This document shows, piece after piece, positions 8,510-17,069 of a DNA stretch of 62,376 nt. Position 1 is the first letter of the stretch; each line of letters opens with the position of its first letter. The notes below the pieces were generated by a model. The model had not been told where the DNA came from and searched no databases. It saw nothing but the letters and a program-made list of their open reading frames with translations. Both the position numbers and the translations under genes were made by a program. Source of the DNA: an uncultured Bacteroidales bacterium (GTDB lineage Bacteria; Bacteroidota; Bacteroidia; Bacteroidales; UBA932); the NCBI GenBank assembly GCA_905233345.1, contig CAJODQ010000010.1:1-62376 (forward strand). Reading direction: 5' to 3'.

Positions 8510-9775
8510 TTATTTCACCGTCACCTTCGGAATCTCGCTCCAGCGGGTGGTGCGGTGGGGCGACTGCTGCTCGCGGGCGCTCTGCACCTGGCCGTCGCCC
8601 TGGATGCCGAAGAGGACGGAGCCGCGGCCGTAGGTGGCGTTGATGGCGTCGATGGCCTGGGAGAGGCGCGCGTCACGGGCATCGGTGTCGGGGTCGCGGA
8701 AGAGCGAGCGCGGATGCCCGTCCTTGGGAACGACGCGCGTAAAGACCACGCCGGCCTTCTTGTAGCCGTAACGCGGGTTGAAAAAGGTTCGGACCGCGTC
8801 GGCCGCCGCCACGACCACGGCGGCATGGTCGTCGGTACCGTCGGGAAAGAGCACCAGCTGGCTCGCCAGGGTCTGCGGATCATCTTCGTGGAATCGGTTG
8901 GTCATGGCGAACGCCACCATCTCGAGTGCCAGAGAGCCCTGCCGCCGCAACTTCGTCACGGCGGACTCGGCGAAGGTCGCCACCTGGCTGCAGAGTTCGC
9001 CGACATCACGGATTTCCTTAGCGAAACTGCGGGAGACGCAGATGGTCTGCTTCGGCTCGATGTAATCCTCGAATTCCACGCAGGGCACGCCCTGCAATTC
9101 CTTCCAGGTGCGCCAGCCTGGCAGCGCGAACTGCTTCCGGACATCATATTCCTTCAACTGCACATAATCCCAAGCCGTGTTTACACCCAGCAGCGCAAGT
9201 TTCTTCACGGAGCGCCGCCCGATGCCCCAGACATCCGCCACGGGGAAGCGGCGCAGCACTTTCTCGATATCCTGGGGACGGTGCATGTAGCAGCCACCCT
9301 GCAGTTTCGGGTATTGCTTGCAGAGCTTCGATGCGATCTTGGCCAGGGTCTTGGTCGGGGCGATGCCCACAGACACGGGAATGCCGGTCAGCTTGCGGCA
9401 AGCCCGCGAGATTTCGCGCGCATAGGCCGCAAAATCATCTCTCTCCACGCCGCGCAGGTCCAGGAACGACTCGTCGATGGAATACTGCTCGACCGAAGGA
9501 GCGAAGGTCCGCAGCACCTGCTGGACCCGGTGTGACATATCGCCGTAGAGCGCAAAATTCGATGAGAACACCGCCACGTGGTGCTTTTCCACGATGTCGC
9601 GAATCTTGAAGAGCGGCGCGCCCATCGCAATGCCCAGCGCTTTGGCCTCGTTGCTGCGGGCCACGGCACAGCCGTCGTTGTTGCTCAGCACGATGACGGG
9701 CTTCCCCTCCAGATCGGGACGGAACACCCGTTCGCACGAGGCGAAGAAGTTATTGCAGTCGGCCAGGGCGAACAT
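8510..9775 (-). CDS. umuC: Y-family DNA polymerase UmuC
   Basis: Error-prone translesion polymerase of 421 residues. Catalytic and fingers motifs are ADCNNFFASCERVFRPDLEG at the N-terminus, SNNDGCAVARSNEAK, and YSIDESFLDL near residue 100, with the metal-binding Asp and Glu. It then has the helix-hairpin-helix thumb (VADVWGIGRRS), a little finger domain, and a DUF4113-like C-terminal segment. Length is normal. It starts 2 bases after the umuD stop, so UmuD'2C can be made from a single SOS-type message. No LexA operator was recognised by eye. Confidence 0.95.
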   Translation of the reverse strand: MFALADCNNFFASCERVFRPDLEGKPVIVLSNNDGCAVARSNEAKALGIAMGAPLFKIRDIVEKHHVAVFSSNFALYGDMSHRVQQVLRTFAPSVEQYSIDESFLDLRGVERDDFAAYAREISRACRKLTGIPVSVGIAPTKTLAKIASKLCKQYPKLQGGCYMHRPQDIEKVLRRFPVADVWGIGRRSVKKLALLGVNTAWDYVQLKEYDVRKQFALPGWRTWKELQGVPCVEFEDYIEPKQTICVSRSFAKEIRDVGELCSQVATFAESAVTKLRRQGSLALEMVAFAMTNRFHEDDPQTLASQLVLFPDGTDDHAAVVVAAADAVRTFFNPRYGYKKAGVVFTRVVPKDGHPRSLFRDPDTDARDARLSQAIDAINATYGRGSVLFGIQGDGQVQSAREQQSPHRTTRWSEIPKVTVK

Positions 9776-9777
9776 CG

Positions 9778-10197
9778 CTAGGCTTTCTTGATGATGTAAG
9801 TCACGACACCCCAGATCACAAAGTCGTTGTCGGGGCCGACCGGGATGGGCTTGAATTTCGTATTGTGTTCGTTGCAGGGCAGCAGCACGGCACCTTCGGC
9901 ACCGATGGCCACGCGCTTGACCGTGAACTCCCCGTCGATGAAACAGACGGCTTTGCAGTCGCTGTACGGCTCCACAGAGCGGTCAACAATCAGGATGTCC
10001 CCCTCGTCCATGTCGGCGTCGACCATCGACACGCCGTCCACCTGAAAGAAAAAGGTGGAGGCGGAATGCCGCACCAGCAGCTTCACAAGGTCGAGTTTCT
10101 CGCGCACCTCTTCGGCTGGCGAAGGAAAGCCCGCCTTGATGGCGCCGACCAGGATGCTCTCGAACGAATCAGAATCAGTTATCGGATGGGGTTGCAT
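9778..10197 (-). CDS. umuD: UmuD-like S24 autoprotease subunit of DNA polymerase V
   Basis: Protein of 139 residues with the LexA/UmuD peptidase fold. The Ala-Gly self-cleavage site is in IKAGFPSP near residue 20. The nucleophilic Ser is in DGVSMVDADMDEGDILIVDRS near residue 57, and the general-base Lys is in FTVKRVAIG near residue 93. RecA-stimulated self-cleavage gives UmuD', the accessory subunit of UmuC. The start MQPHPITDSD at 10197 is chosen because a -7 box ends 4 bases upstream; longer readings run antisense through the HAD gene. umuC follows directly. Confidence 0.92.
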   Translation of the reverse strand: MQPHPITDSDSFESILVGAIKAGFPSPAEEVREKLDLVKLLVRHSASTFFFQVDGVSMVDADMDEGDILIVDRSVEPYSDCKAVCFIDGEFTVKRVAIGAEGAVLLPCNEHNTKFKPIPVGPDNDFVIWGVVTYIIKKA

Positions 10198-10201
10198 AGC
10201 A

Positions 10202-10209
10202 CAAAGGTA
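10202..10209 (-). promoter_or_regulatory. -7 promoter box TACCTTTG for umuDC, near-leaderless
   Basis: TACCTTTG on the minus strand ends 4 bases before the umuD ATG, so transcription would begin at the start codon. It is divergent from the plus-strand box at 10224-10231. Confidence 0.65.
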
Positions 10210-10223
10210 CATAAAAATATTCG

Positions 10224-10231
10224 TATCTTTG
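10224..10231 (+). promoter_or_regulatory. -7 promoter box TATCTTTG for HAD phosphatase/ABC-F
   Basis: Perfect TAnnTTTG box 23 bases before the ATG at 10255. The short intergenic space with umuD carries two back-to-back promoters. Confidence 0.62.
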
Positions 10232-10254
10232 CCGCAAATACATGCACGAATCCC

Positions 10255-10863
10255 ATGATCCGCAACATCATCTTTGACTTCGGCCAAGTCCTCGTGGACT
10301 GGAATCCGCACTACCTGTTCGATCCCTATTTCGGCGATCCCGACAAGGCGACCTGGTTTCTGGATCACATCTGCACGAACGAGTGGAACCGCCAGTTTGA
10401 CGCCGGAAAACCTTTCGCCGAAGGCATTGCTGAGCTGAAGGCCGAATTCCCGGAATGGACCCGCGAAATCGATGTATACTGGTCGGAATGGACGAAGATG
10501 ATGGGCGGCCCCATACCGGGCATGTACGAACTCGTGGCCGACCTGAAAGCCGCAGGATACGGTGTGTACGGCCTGACCAACTGGTCTTCGGAAACCTTCT
10601 ACCAGATCGAGAAGTACTATCCGGTCTTCGCCCTGCTCGACGGAAAAGTGGTTTCCGGCGACGTACGGCTGCTGAAACCCGATGCCGCCATCTTCCACTG
10701 CCTGCTCGACCGCTACGGCCTGAAGGCCGAAGAATCGGTCTTTATCGACGATACGCTCTCCAATGTAGAGGGCGCCCGCGCCACCGGCCTCTCCGGTATC
10801 CATTTCAAGGATGCGGAGACGCTGCGGAAAGCATTGCACGCCAGCCTGCCCCATCCATTCTGA
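10255..10863 (+). CDS. HAD family hydrolase (subfamily IA, YihX-like)
   Basis: Soluble phosphatase of 202 residues. Motif I is IIFDFGQVLVDWNP with nucleophilic Asp8. A helical cap follows (about residues 20-85), then motif II GLTNWSS with the conserved Thr, Lys in motif III (RLLKPDAAIF), and motif IV ESVFIDDTLSNVEGA. The FDFGxVLVDWNP start and the TNW motif place it with YihX-type sugar-phosphate phosphatases; the physiological substrate is unknown. The ATG at 10255 directly begins the motif-containing strand. The ABC-F gene starts 4 bases after its stop. Confidence 0.85.
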   Translation: MIRNIIFDFGQVLVDWNPHYLFDPYFGDPDKATWFLDHICTNEWNRQFDAGKPFAEGIAELKAEFPEWTREIDVYWSEWTKMMGGPIPGMYELVADLKAAGYGVYGLTNWSSETFYQIEKYYPVFALLDGKVVSGDVRLLKPDAAIFHCLLDRYGLKAEESVFIDDTLSNVEGARATGLSGIHFKDAETLRKALHASLPHPF

Positions 10864-10867
10864 AACA

Positions 10868-12748
10868 ATGGCCTCCTACCTGCAGATCGAGAACATTTCC
10901 AAGTCGTACGGGCCGAAAGTCCTGTTCGACCACATCGGCTTCAATGTGAACGAAGGCGACAAGATCGCCCTGATCGCGCCCAACGGCACCGGAAAGACCT
11001 CGCTCATGCGCATCCTCGCCGGAAAAGACAAATCCGACTCCGGCGGCAAGATCACCTTCCTGCAGGAAATCCGCATCGCGTTCCTGGAACAGGATTACGA
11101 CTTTGATCCCGAAGCCACCCTGCTCGACCAGGTGCTCAGCGGCAGCACGCCTTTCCTGAAAGATCTCGACGACGCGGGCCGCTTCGAATACGAACACCGC
11201 ATCATCCGCATCCTCACCGAGTTCGGCCTCAGGCCCGACCAGCAGATGAAGGAACTCTCCGGCGGCGAAGTCAAGCGCGTGGCCATCACCCAGGTCCTCG
11301 CCCCCGAAGCCGACTTCCTCATCCTCGACGAGCCCACCAACCACCTCGATGTCGACGCCATCGAATACCTGGAGAACTACCTTCGCCGCTCTCGCTGCAC
11401 CCTTTTCATGGTCACCCACGACCGCTACTTCCTCGACCGCGTCTGCAACATCGTCATGGAGCTCGACCACGGCCAGATTTACGTGTACAAAGGTGATTAT
11501 GAGAACTATTTGGAAAAACGCGCCGAACGCATCGCCAACTACAACGCCGAGACCGACAAAGTCCGCAACCTCCTGCGCCGCGAACTCGAGTGGATGCACG
11601 CCACCCCCTGCGCCCGCACCGGCAAGGCCAAATACCGCAAACAAGCCTTCTGGGAACTGAAAGACCGCGCCGAACAGACCCACGCCGTCCGCCAACTGAC
11701 GATGGAAGCCCTCGAAGGCGCCACCCGCCTGGGCACGAAGATCATCGACTGCTACGACGTCGGCTTTTCCTATAGCGAGCGTAGCGGTGGGTGTGTTTTC
11801 GGTGAGCGAGCATTTTTTCGCGAGCGAAACGGAAACCAGAGCCGCGAAGCAAGCGATAAATGGTTAATCAAAGACTTCACGTATAAGTTTCAACGCTACG
11901 ACCGCATCGGCATCGTCGGGCGCAACGGCATCGGGAAGAGTACGTTTATTGATCTCCTCACCGGCGCCCTCGAACCCACTACCGGCCACATCGAACGCGG
12001 CGAATCCCTCAAAATCGGCTACTACCACCAAAGCGGCATCCAGTTCGACGAGCGCCAGACTGTCCTCGAGACCGTCAGTAACCTCGGATTGCTGAACCAG
12101 TTCCTGTTTCCCCACGACATGCTCAACAACCCCGTGGCGAAACTCTCCGGCGGCGAAAAACGCAGACTCTACCTGCTGACCATCCTCATGCAGCAGCCCA
12201 ACCTGCTGATCCTCGACGAGCCCACCAACGACCTCGATATCGTCACCCTCAACATCCTCGAGGAATACCTCCTTGACTTCAAGGGCAGCTTGATCGTCGT
12301 CTCCCACGACCGCCACTTCCTCGACCGCGTCGTCGACCACCTCCTCGTCTTCTGCGGCGACGGCCTGATCAAAGACTTTGTCGGCGGCTATACCGAATAC
12401 CGCACGTTTATCAAGGACTACGAGGCCGAACAGAAAAAGCAAGCGAAGTTGCGGGAGGATGCGCGTAGCAGCGATCGGTTTTCGGAGCCGCGAGCATTTT
12501 TTCGCGAGCGGGACGAAAACCGGAGCAGCGGAGCGCAAAAGAAACGGCTATCCTATAAGGAGCAACGCGAATTCGACGCCCTTGAGGCCGAACTGGAGAG
12601 CCTCAACGCAGAGAAAGCCGACATTGAAGCCCTGCTCGCCGCCGGCACCGCCAACTACGAAGAAATCCGCAAGGCCTCCGAACGCTACGAAGCCCTCAAA
12701 TCCGAACTTGACAAAAAAGAAACCCGCTGGCTCGAACTGAGCCTGTAG
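10868..12748 (+). CDS. ABC-F family ATPase (Uup-like) with two inserted repeat-encoded segments
   Basis: Cytosolic ribosome-associated ABC-F protein, 626 residues, with no membrane domain. ATPase 1 has Walker A APNGTGKTSLMRI (near residue 40), LSGGEVKR and ILDEPTNHLD. ATPase 2 has GRNGIGKSTFIDLL (near residue 354), LSGGEKRR and ILDEPTNDLD. A charged coiled coil ends the protein, as in Uup. Two segments, about residues 302-329 just before the second domain and 528-558 in the linker before the coiled coil, share the peptide AFFRER. They are encoded by related palindromic DNA (11774-11855 and 12452-12540). Bacteroidetes relatives as I know them pass almost directly from FSY to LIKDF at the first site. 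The ATG at 10868 begins MASYLQIENISKSYG. Confidence 0.92.
   Translation: MASYLQIENISKSYGPKVLFDHIGFNVNEGDKIALIAPNGTGKTSLMRILAGKDKSDSGGKITFLQEIRIAFLEQDYDFDPEATLLDQVLSGSTPFLKDLDDAGRFEYEHRIIRILTEFGLRPDQQMKELSGGEVKRVAITQVLAPEADFLILDEPTNHLDVDAIEYLENYLRRSRCTLFMVTHDRYFLDRVCNIVMELDHGQIYVYKGDYENYLEKRAERIANYNAETDKVRNLLRRELEWMHATPCARTGKAKYRKQAFWELKDRAEQTHAVRQLTMEALEGATRLGTKIIDCYDVGFSYSERSGGCVFGERAFFRERNGNQSREASDKWLIKDFTYKFQRYDRIGIVGRNGIGKSTFIDLLTGALEPTTGHIERGESLKIGYYHQSGIQFDERQTVLETVSNLGLLNQFLFPHDMLNNPVAKLSGGEKRRLYLLTILMQQPNLLILDEPTNDLDIVTLNILEEYLLDFKGSLIVVSHDRHFLDRVVDHLLVFCGDGLIKDFVGGYTEYRTFIKDYEAEQKKQAKLREDARSSDRFSEPRAFFRERDENRSSGAQKKRLSYKEQREFDALEAELESLNAEKADIEALLAAGTANYEEIRKASERYEALKSELDKKETRWLELSL
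11774..11855 (+). repeat. Intragenic palindromic repeat, copy 1, read in frame within the ABC-F gene
   Basis: Copy 1 of a roughly 80-base element. It shares with copy 2 an identical 21-base core at 11806-11826 (two GCGAGC-type blocks separated by six Ts). The core is flanked by imperfect inverted arms TTTTCG (11796-11801) and CGGAAACC (11830-11837). It is translated in the same frame as copy 2 to give AFFRER and adds about 28 residues at a loop before the second ATPase domain. Confidence 0.7.
12452..12540 (+). repeat. Intragenic palindromic repeat, copy 2, in the ABC-F linker
   Basis: Second copy. The identical core is at 12490-12510, inside a perfect inverted repeat GGTTTTCG (12477-12484) / CGAAAACC (12514-12521). 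Flanks match copy 1 over about 80 bases with substitutions and small gaps. It encodes about 30 linker residues, including AFFRER. Confidence 0.7.
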
Positions 12749-12772
12749 TGGCCGGCTTCACGTTTTTTTTCG

Positions 12773-12780
12773 TATCTTTG
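12773..12780 (+). promoter_or_regulatory. -7 promoter box TATCTTTG, near-leaderless
   Basis: Follows a run of eight Ts and ends 6 bases before the ATG at 12787. The T run may also terminate ABC-F transcription. Confidence 0.62.
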
Positions 12781-12786
12781 TGGGTT

Positions 12787-13635
12787 ATGAAAAAGAAACC
12801 CACTGTAGCGTTGATCTATGACTTCGACGGGACGCTGTCGCCCGGGAACATGCAGGAATTCGGGTTCATCCAGGCCATCGGCCAGACACCCGAAGAATTC
12901 TGGAGCAAGAGCAACGCCGTGCCCGAAGGACAGGAAGTCAGCAGCATCCTCTCGTACATGAAACTCATGATCGACGAGGCCAAGAAGAAAGGTATTTCCC
13001 TGACCCGCGACTCTTTTGTCTCCTTCGGCAAACACATCGAACTCTACGAGGGCGTTCATCACTGGTTCTCCCTGATCAATGACTATGGCCGGCGCCACGA
13101 CGTGGTGATCGAGCACTACATCAATTCCTCCGGCCAGACCGAGCTCATCGAAGGCACCAGCATCGCCAAGGAATTCAAGAAAATCTTCGCCTGCTCCTTC
13201 TGGTACGACGAGAACGGCGTCGCCGTCTGGCCCGCCGTCGCCGTCGACTACACCGGCAAGACCCAGTTCCTGTTCAAGATCGCCAAAGGCATCATGGACA
13301 TCAGCGACAACACCAAGGTCAACGACAGCCAGAAAGAGGATGAGAAACCCATCCCCTTCAGCCACATGATCTACTTCGGCGACGGCACGACCGACATCCC
13401 CTGCATGAAGATCGTCAAGATGTTCGGCGGCAACTCCATTGCCGTGTACGACCGGAATAACCAGCACCAGATCGATACGGCCCGCACCCTCCTGAAACAG
13501 GACCGCGTCAATTTCATCTGCGAAGCAGACTACCGCATCGGCAGCGAGATGTATGAAGTCGTGACGACGATCATCGACAAGATCAAAGCCGAAAGCGATT
13601 TCCAGGCCCTGCAACGCAAAAACCGCAGAAAATAA
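12787..13635 (+). CDS. HAD family hydrolase
   Basis: Protein of 282 residues. Motif I is IYDFDGTLSPGN (nucleophile Asp12) and motif IV is IYFGDGTTDIPCMK near residue 203, with a large helical cap between. Motif II is a Ser in YINSSGQ and the Lys is in DYTGKTQFLFKI. The arrangement resembles PSP-like or haloacid-dehalogenase-like phosphatases annotated as HAD hydrolases in Bacteroides; the substrate is unknown. The ATG at 12787 sits 6 bases after a -7 box. The next gene starts 1 base after the stop, indicating an operon with the VanZ-like and amidase genes. Confidence 0.82.
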   Translation: MKKKPTVALIYDFDGTLSPGNMQEFGFIQAIGQTPEEFWSKSNAVPEGQEVSSILSYMKLMIDEAKKKGISLTRDSFVSFGKHIELYEGVHHWFSLINDYGRRHDVVIEHYINSSGQTELIEGTSIAKEFKKIFACSFWYDENGVAVWPAVAVDYTGKTQFLFKIAKGIMDISDNTKVNDSQKEDEKPIPFSHMIYFGDGTTDIPCMKIVKMFGGNSIAVYDRNNQHQIDTARTLLKQDRVNFICEADYRIGSEMYEVVTTIIDKIKAESDFQALQRKNRRK

Positions 13636-13636
13636 C

Positions 13637-14023
13637 ATGAAATTCAATACCCGGATCATCTGGCCCATCATTTTCCTCCTCTACGTGGCCACCGTTGCCT
13701 GGCTTTGCTTCGGCAACTTCTCCCCCAGCCCCGACATGCCCCGCCAGATTCTCGGCATTCCCCTTGACAAGTGCGTCCATTTTCTGATGTTCATGCCCTT
13801 CCCCGTCCTGGGCACCCTGGCTTTCCGCAAATACTCCTGGTGGAGGACCCTCTGCTGGATGACCCTGCTGGCCAACATCATCGCCACCCTTTTCGAGACC
13901 TTCCAGACCCGCATCAACCCCGAGCGTTTTACGGATCCCAAAGACCTGAACGCCAACCTGCTCGGCATTACCACGGGTCTGCTGCTGATGGCCCTCATCG
14001 GGCTTTTCTCCCACAAGAAATAA
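13637..14023 (+). CDS. VanZ-like membrane protein
   Basis: Protein of 128 residues with four predicted membrane helices (about residues 8-25, 50-65, 72-90, 105-124). The VanZ-family signature is DKCVHFLMFMPFPVL, with conserved Asp and His residues. VanZ itself confers low-level teicoplanin resistance in enterococci, but the role of these stand-alone homologues is unknown. It lies between a HAD phosphatase and a cell-wall amidase-like gene, which loosely suggests an envelope role. Confidence 0.75.
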   Translation: MKFNTRIIWPIIFLLYVATVAWLCFGNFSPSPDMPRQILGIPLDKCVHFLMFMPFPVLGTLAFRKYSWWRTLCWMTLLANIIATLFETFQTRINPERFTDPKDLNANLLGITTGLLLMALIGLFSHKK

Positions 14024-14036
14024 GTCAACTTCGCAT

Positions 14037-17000
14037 ATGAACCACAAATTGCTGTTTCCCCTTCTGCTGCTGGTCCTCCTGCTGCCCGCCCCGGCACAGG
14101 CCGCCCGCGACAAAGACCTCCAGCCCATGGCCGATTCCCTCACCAACTACCTGAAGGAAAAGACCACCGTCCGGAGTTTCGTCACCGTTGAAAAAGCCAA
14201 CATCCTGAACGACGGCACCCTCCGCCTGACCCTCAGCCGCGGCCTCGTCGACTTCCCCCTGCGCGAACAGGAGATCAAGGATATCTACGCGATCGCCCGG
14301 GCAACCCTGCCGAAGAAATATGCCAAGTACAAGAACAAACTCTCCCTGTACGCCGACAAGAAGCCCGTGGAGTATTACAAGAGCCGCTACTTCATCGGTG
14401 AGCGCGACCGCGGCGCCGTGAAGGAACACCAGCAGTACGCCGGACAGTTCCACGACCAGCTCGCCGCTCCCCTGCTCACCCGCAGCTCCTCGGCCAACCA
14501 CCCGACGCAAGGCCTCCAGAACCGACACATCGCCCTCTGGCAGAGCCATGGCTGGTATTACGAGCAATCCCTGGCACGCTGGGAATGGCAGCGTGCCCGT
14601 ATCTTCGAGACGGTGGAAGACCTCTATACCCAGAGCTACGTGGTGCCCTTCCTGGTGCCCATGCTCGAGAATGCCGGCGCCGTGGTGCTCCTGCCGCGCG
14701 AACGCGACTGGAACACCCGGGAAGTGATCGTGGACAACGACCTCGACGCCAAGGGTTACCACGAGACGGGACAGTGGCAGGCCGCTCCTGATACGGGCTT
14801 TGCCCACAACCGATCGACGTATCTTTTCAAGGAGAATCCCTTCAAGATGGGTACCGCACGCATGGCCATCACCGATAAAAACGGGAGCAAGAGCATCCGC
14901 TGGATCCCCAACGTCCCCGCGGACGGCGAATACGGAGTGTATGTGTCCTACCAGACCGTTCCGGGCAGTACCAACGCCGCACAGTACGAAGTGCACCACA
15001 ACGGCGGCGTGACCCGCTACAGCGTCAACCAGCAAATGGGCGGCAGCACCTGGATCTACCTGGGCCGCTTCGGCTTCCGCAAGGGCAGTCCCGACCAGGG
15101 CGTGTATCTCAGCAACCTGGGCGACGGCCAGAGCGTCGTGACCGCCGACGCCGTGAAATTCGGCGGCGGCATGGGCAACATGGCCCGCGAACCATTGGAG
15201 ACCAAGGAAGGTGCCTACGATTTCGAACCTGAAATCTCCGGCTATCCCCGCTTCACCGAGGGCTCGCGCTACTGGCTGCAGTGGGCCGGCTTCAACGACA
15301 CCATCTACTCGCGCAACGCCGGAACCACCGACTACAACGACGACTACATGTCGCGCGGCCTCTGGGTCAACACCATGTCGGACGGCTCCTACCTGAAACC
15401 AGACAAGAAGGGCTACAACGTACCCTTCGACCTCTCGTTCGCCTTCCACACTGATGCCGGCACCACGCTCAACGACTCGATCATCGGCACGCTGGCCATC
15501 TACACCCGCCTGTCGAACGACGACGAGAAATACCCCAACGGCGAAGACCGCTCCATCGGCCGCGACTACACCGATATCGTCCAGACCCAGATCGTGGAGG
15601 ACATCCGCGCCCTCTACGAACCCATCTGGAACCGCCGCCAGCTCTGGGACCGTTCCTATGCGGAGAGCCGCATGCCTGAAGTGCCCGGCATGCTCCTGGA
15701 GCTCCTCTCCCACCAGAACCTGGCTGACATGCGCTACGGCCTCGATCCGAGTTTCCGCTTTACCGTATCGCGCGCCATCTACAAGGGCATGCTCAAGTTC
15801 CTGGCCTACATCAATGATTTCGACTACACCGTGCAGCCCCTGCCCGTGGAGGGCTTTGAGGCGCACCTGAACGCCGAAGGAAATGCCTGCCTGAGCTGGA
15901 CGCCCGTGGAAGACCCGCTCGAGCCCACGGCCACCCCCACTGGTTACATCTTGTACACCCGCATCGACGATGAAGGCTTCGACAACGGCCAGCCGCTTTT
16001 CGAAGCCCATGCCGAGCTGCCCGTCGAGTCCGGCCACATCTACAGCTTCAAGGTGGCGGCCACCAACGCCGGCGGCGAGAGCTTCCCGAGCGAGATTCTT
16101 TCGGTCGGCGTGGTGTCGAAAGATGCACCGACCATCCTGATCGTCAATAACTTCGACCGCGTCAGCGCTCCTGTGAGCTTTGCCAGCAAAGACTCGCTCT
16201 ACGCCGGTTTCATGAACCGGCTCGACAGCGGCGTGCCCTACCTGCAGGACATCTCCTTCATCGGCAACCAGCACGAATTCCGCCGACACATCCCCTGGAT
16301 GGACGATGACAGCGCCGGCTTCGGAGCTTCCGACAGCGACTTCGAGACCCGGGTCATCGCCGGCAACAGCTTCGATTATCCTTACGTGCATGGAATGGCC
16401 TGGATGCACGCCGGCTACAACATTATCTCCGCCAGCCGCAGCGCCGTGGAACAGCACCGCATCGCCATGAACCAATATCCCCTGGCCGACATCATCTGCG
16501 GCAAGCAGATCACCACGCAGATCGGCCGGGAAGGCGCTGGCCCGCTGCGCTACCAGCTCTTCCCGCAGGGCCTGCGCGAACAGATCGCCGATCTGACCCG
16601 CGTGGGCGGCAGCGTGCTCGTCTCGGGCGCCTATGTCGGTTCCGATCTCTGGGAGCCCGTGTTCCGCTTCCCCATCGATTCCACGCTGAAAGCCGATTAT
16701 TTCGATCCTGCCAAACAGTTTGCCACGGAAGTGCTCCACTACAAATGGATGACCAACAGCGCCGCCGTGACAGGCCAGGTGCGCGGCGAGCAGAATCCCT
16801 GCGGCATCACGCGCAACAGCCGCTACTACTTCAACCAGCAGCTGGGCGAGCGTGTCTACTGCGTAGAGTCGCCCGACGGCCTGACGCCGGTGGGCAACGG
16901 TGCCTGCACCATCTTCCGTTACGCAGAAAACAACATCTCGGCCGGTGTGGCATACCAGGGCGATTATAAAACCGTGGTCCTGGGATTCCCGGTCGAGACG

Positions 17001-17069
17001 CTGGAAACGCAAGAGCAGATCGACTGCCTGATCGGCGAGATCGCCCGCTTCTTCCAAAAAGATCGCTAG
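14037..17069 (+). CDS. Secreted golvesin-domain / N-acetylmuramoyl-L-alanine amidase-like protein ('xanthan lyase' family)
   Basis: Large exported protein of 1010 residues with a signal peptide (residues 1-22, ending AQAA). It resembles Bacteroidales proteins usually annotated as xanthan lyase or golvesin C-terminal-like. Amidase_3-type zinc motifs appear split: an ALWQSHGWYYE segment near residue 170, LSFAFHTDAGTTLND near residue 475, and PGMLLELLSHQN near residue 557. A golvesin/CBM-like beta domain (about residues 260-380, with AQYEVHHNGG and WIYLGRFGF) is inserted between them. A fibronectin type III-like domain follows (about 600-690), then an alpha/beta C-terminal domain. Likely an envelope or secreted peptidoglycan hydrolase; its substrate is not proven. 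Its stop overlaps the convergent BACON gene. Confidence 0.7.
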   Translation: MNHKLLFPLLLLVLLLPAPAQAARDKDLQPMADSLTNYLKEKTTVRSFVTVEKANILNDGTLRLTLSRGLVDFPLREQEIKDIYAIARATLPKKYAKYKNKLSLYADKKPVEYYKSRYFIGERDRGAVKEHQQYAGQFHDQLAAPLLTRSSSANHPTQGLQNRHIALWQSHGWYYEQSLARWEWQRARIFETVEDLYTQSYVVPFLVPMLENAGAVVLLPRERDWNTREVIVDNDLDAKGYHETGQWQAAPDTGFAHNRSTYLFKENPFKMGTARMAITDKNGSKSIRWIPNVPADGEYGVYVSYQTVPGSTNAAQYEVHHNGGVTRYSVNQQMGGSTWIYLGRFGFRKGSPDQGVYLSNLGDGQSVVTADAVKFGGGMGNMAREPLETKEGAYDFEPEISGYPRFTEGSRYWLQWAGFNDTIYSRNAGTTDYNDDYMSRGLWVNTMSDGSYLKPDKKGYNVPFDLSFAFHTDAGTTLNDSIIGTLAIYTRLSNDDEKYPNGEDRSIGRDYTDIVQTQIVEDIRALYEPIWNRRQLWDRSYAESRMPEVPGMLLELLSHQNLADMRYGLDPSFRFTVSRAIYKGMLKFLAYINDFDYTVQPLPVEGFEAHLNAEGNACLSWTPVEDPLEPTATPTGYILYTRIDDEGFDNGQPLFEAHAELPVESGHIYSFKVAATNAGGESFPSEILSVGVVSKDAPTILIVNNFDRVSAPVSFASKDSLYAGFMNRLDSGVPYLQDISFIGNQHEFRRHIPWMDDDSAGFGASDSDFETRVIAGNSFDYPYVHGMAWMHAGYNIISASRSAVEQHRIAMNQYPLADIICGKQITTQIGREGAGPLRYQLFPQGLREQIADLTRVGGSVLVSGAYVGSDLWEPVFRFPIDSTLKADYFDPAKQFATEVLHYKWMTNSAAVTGQVRGEQNPCGITRNSRYYFNQQLGERVYCVESPDGLTPVGNGACTIFRYAENNISAGVAYQGDYKTVVLGFPVETLETQEQIDCLIGEIARFFQKDR

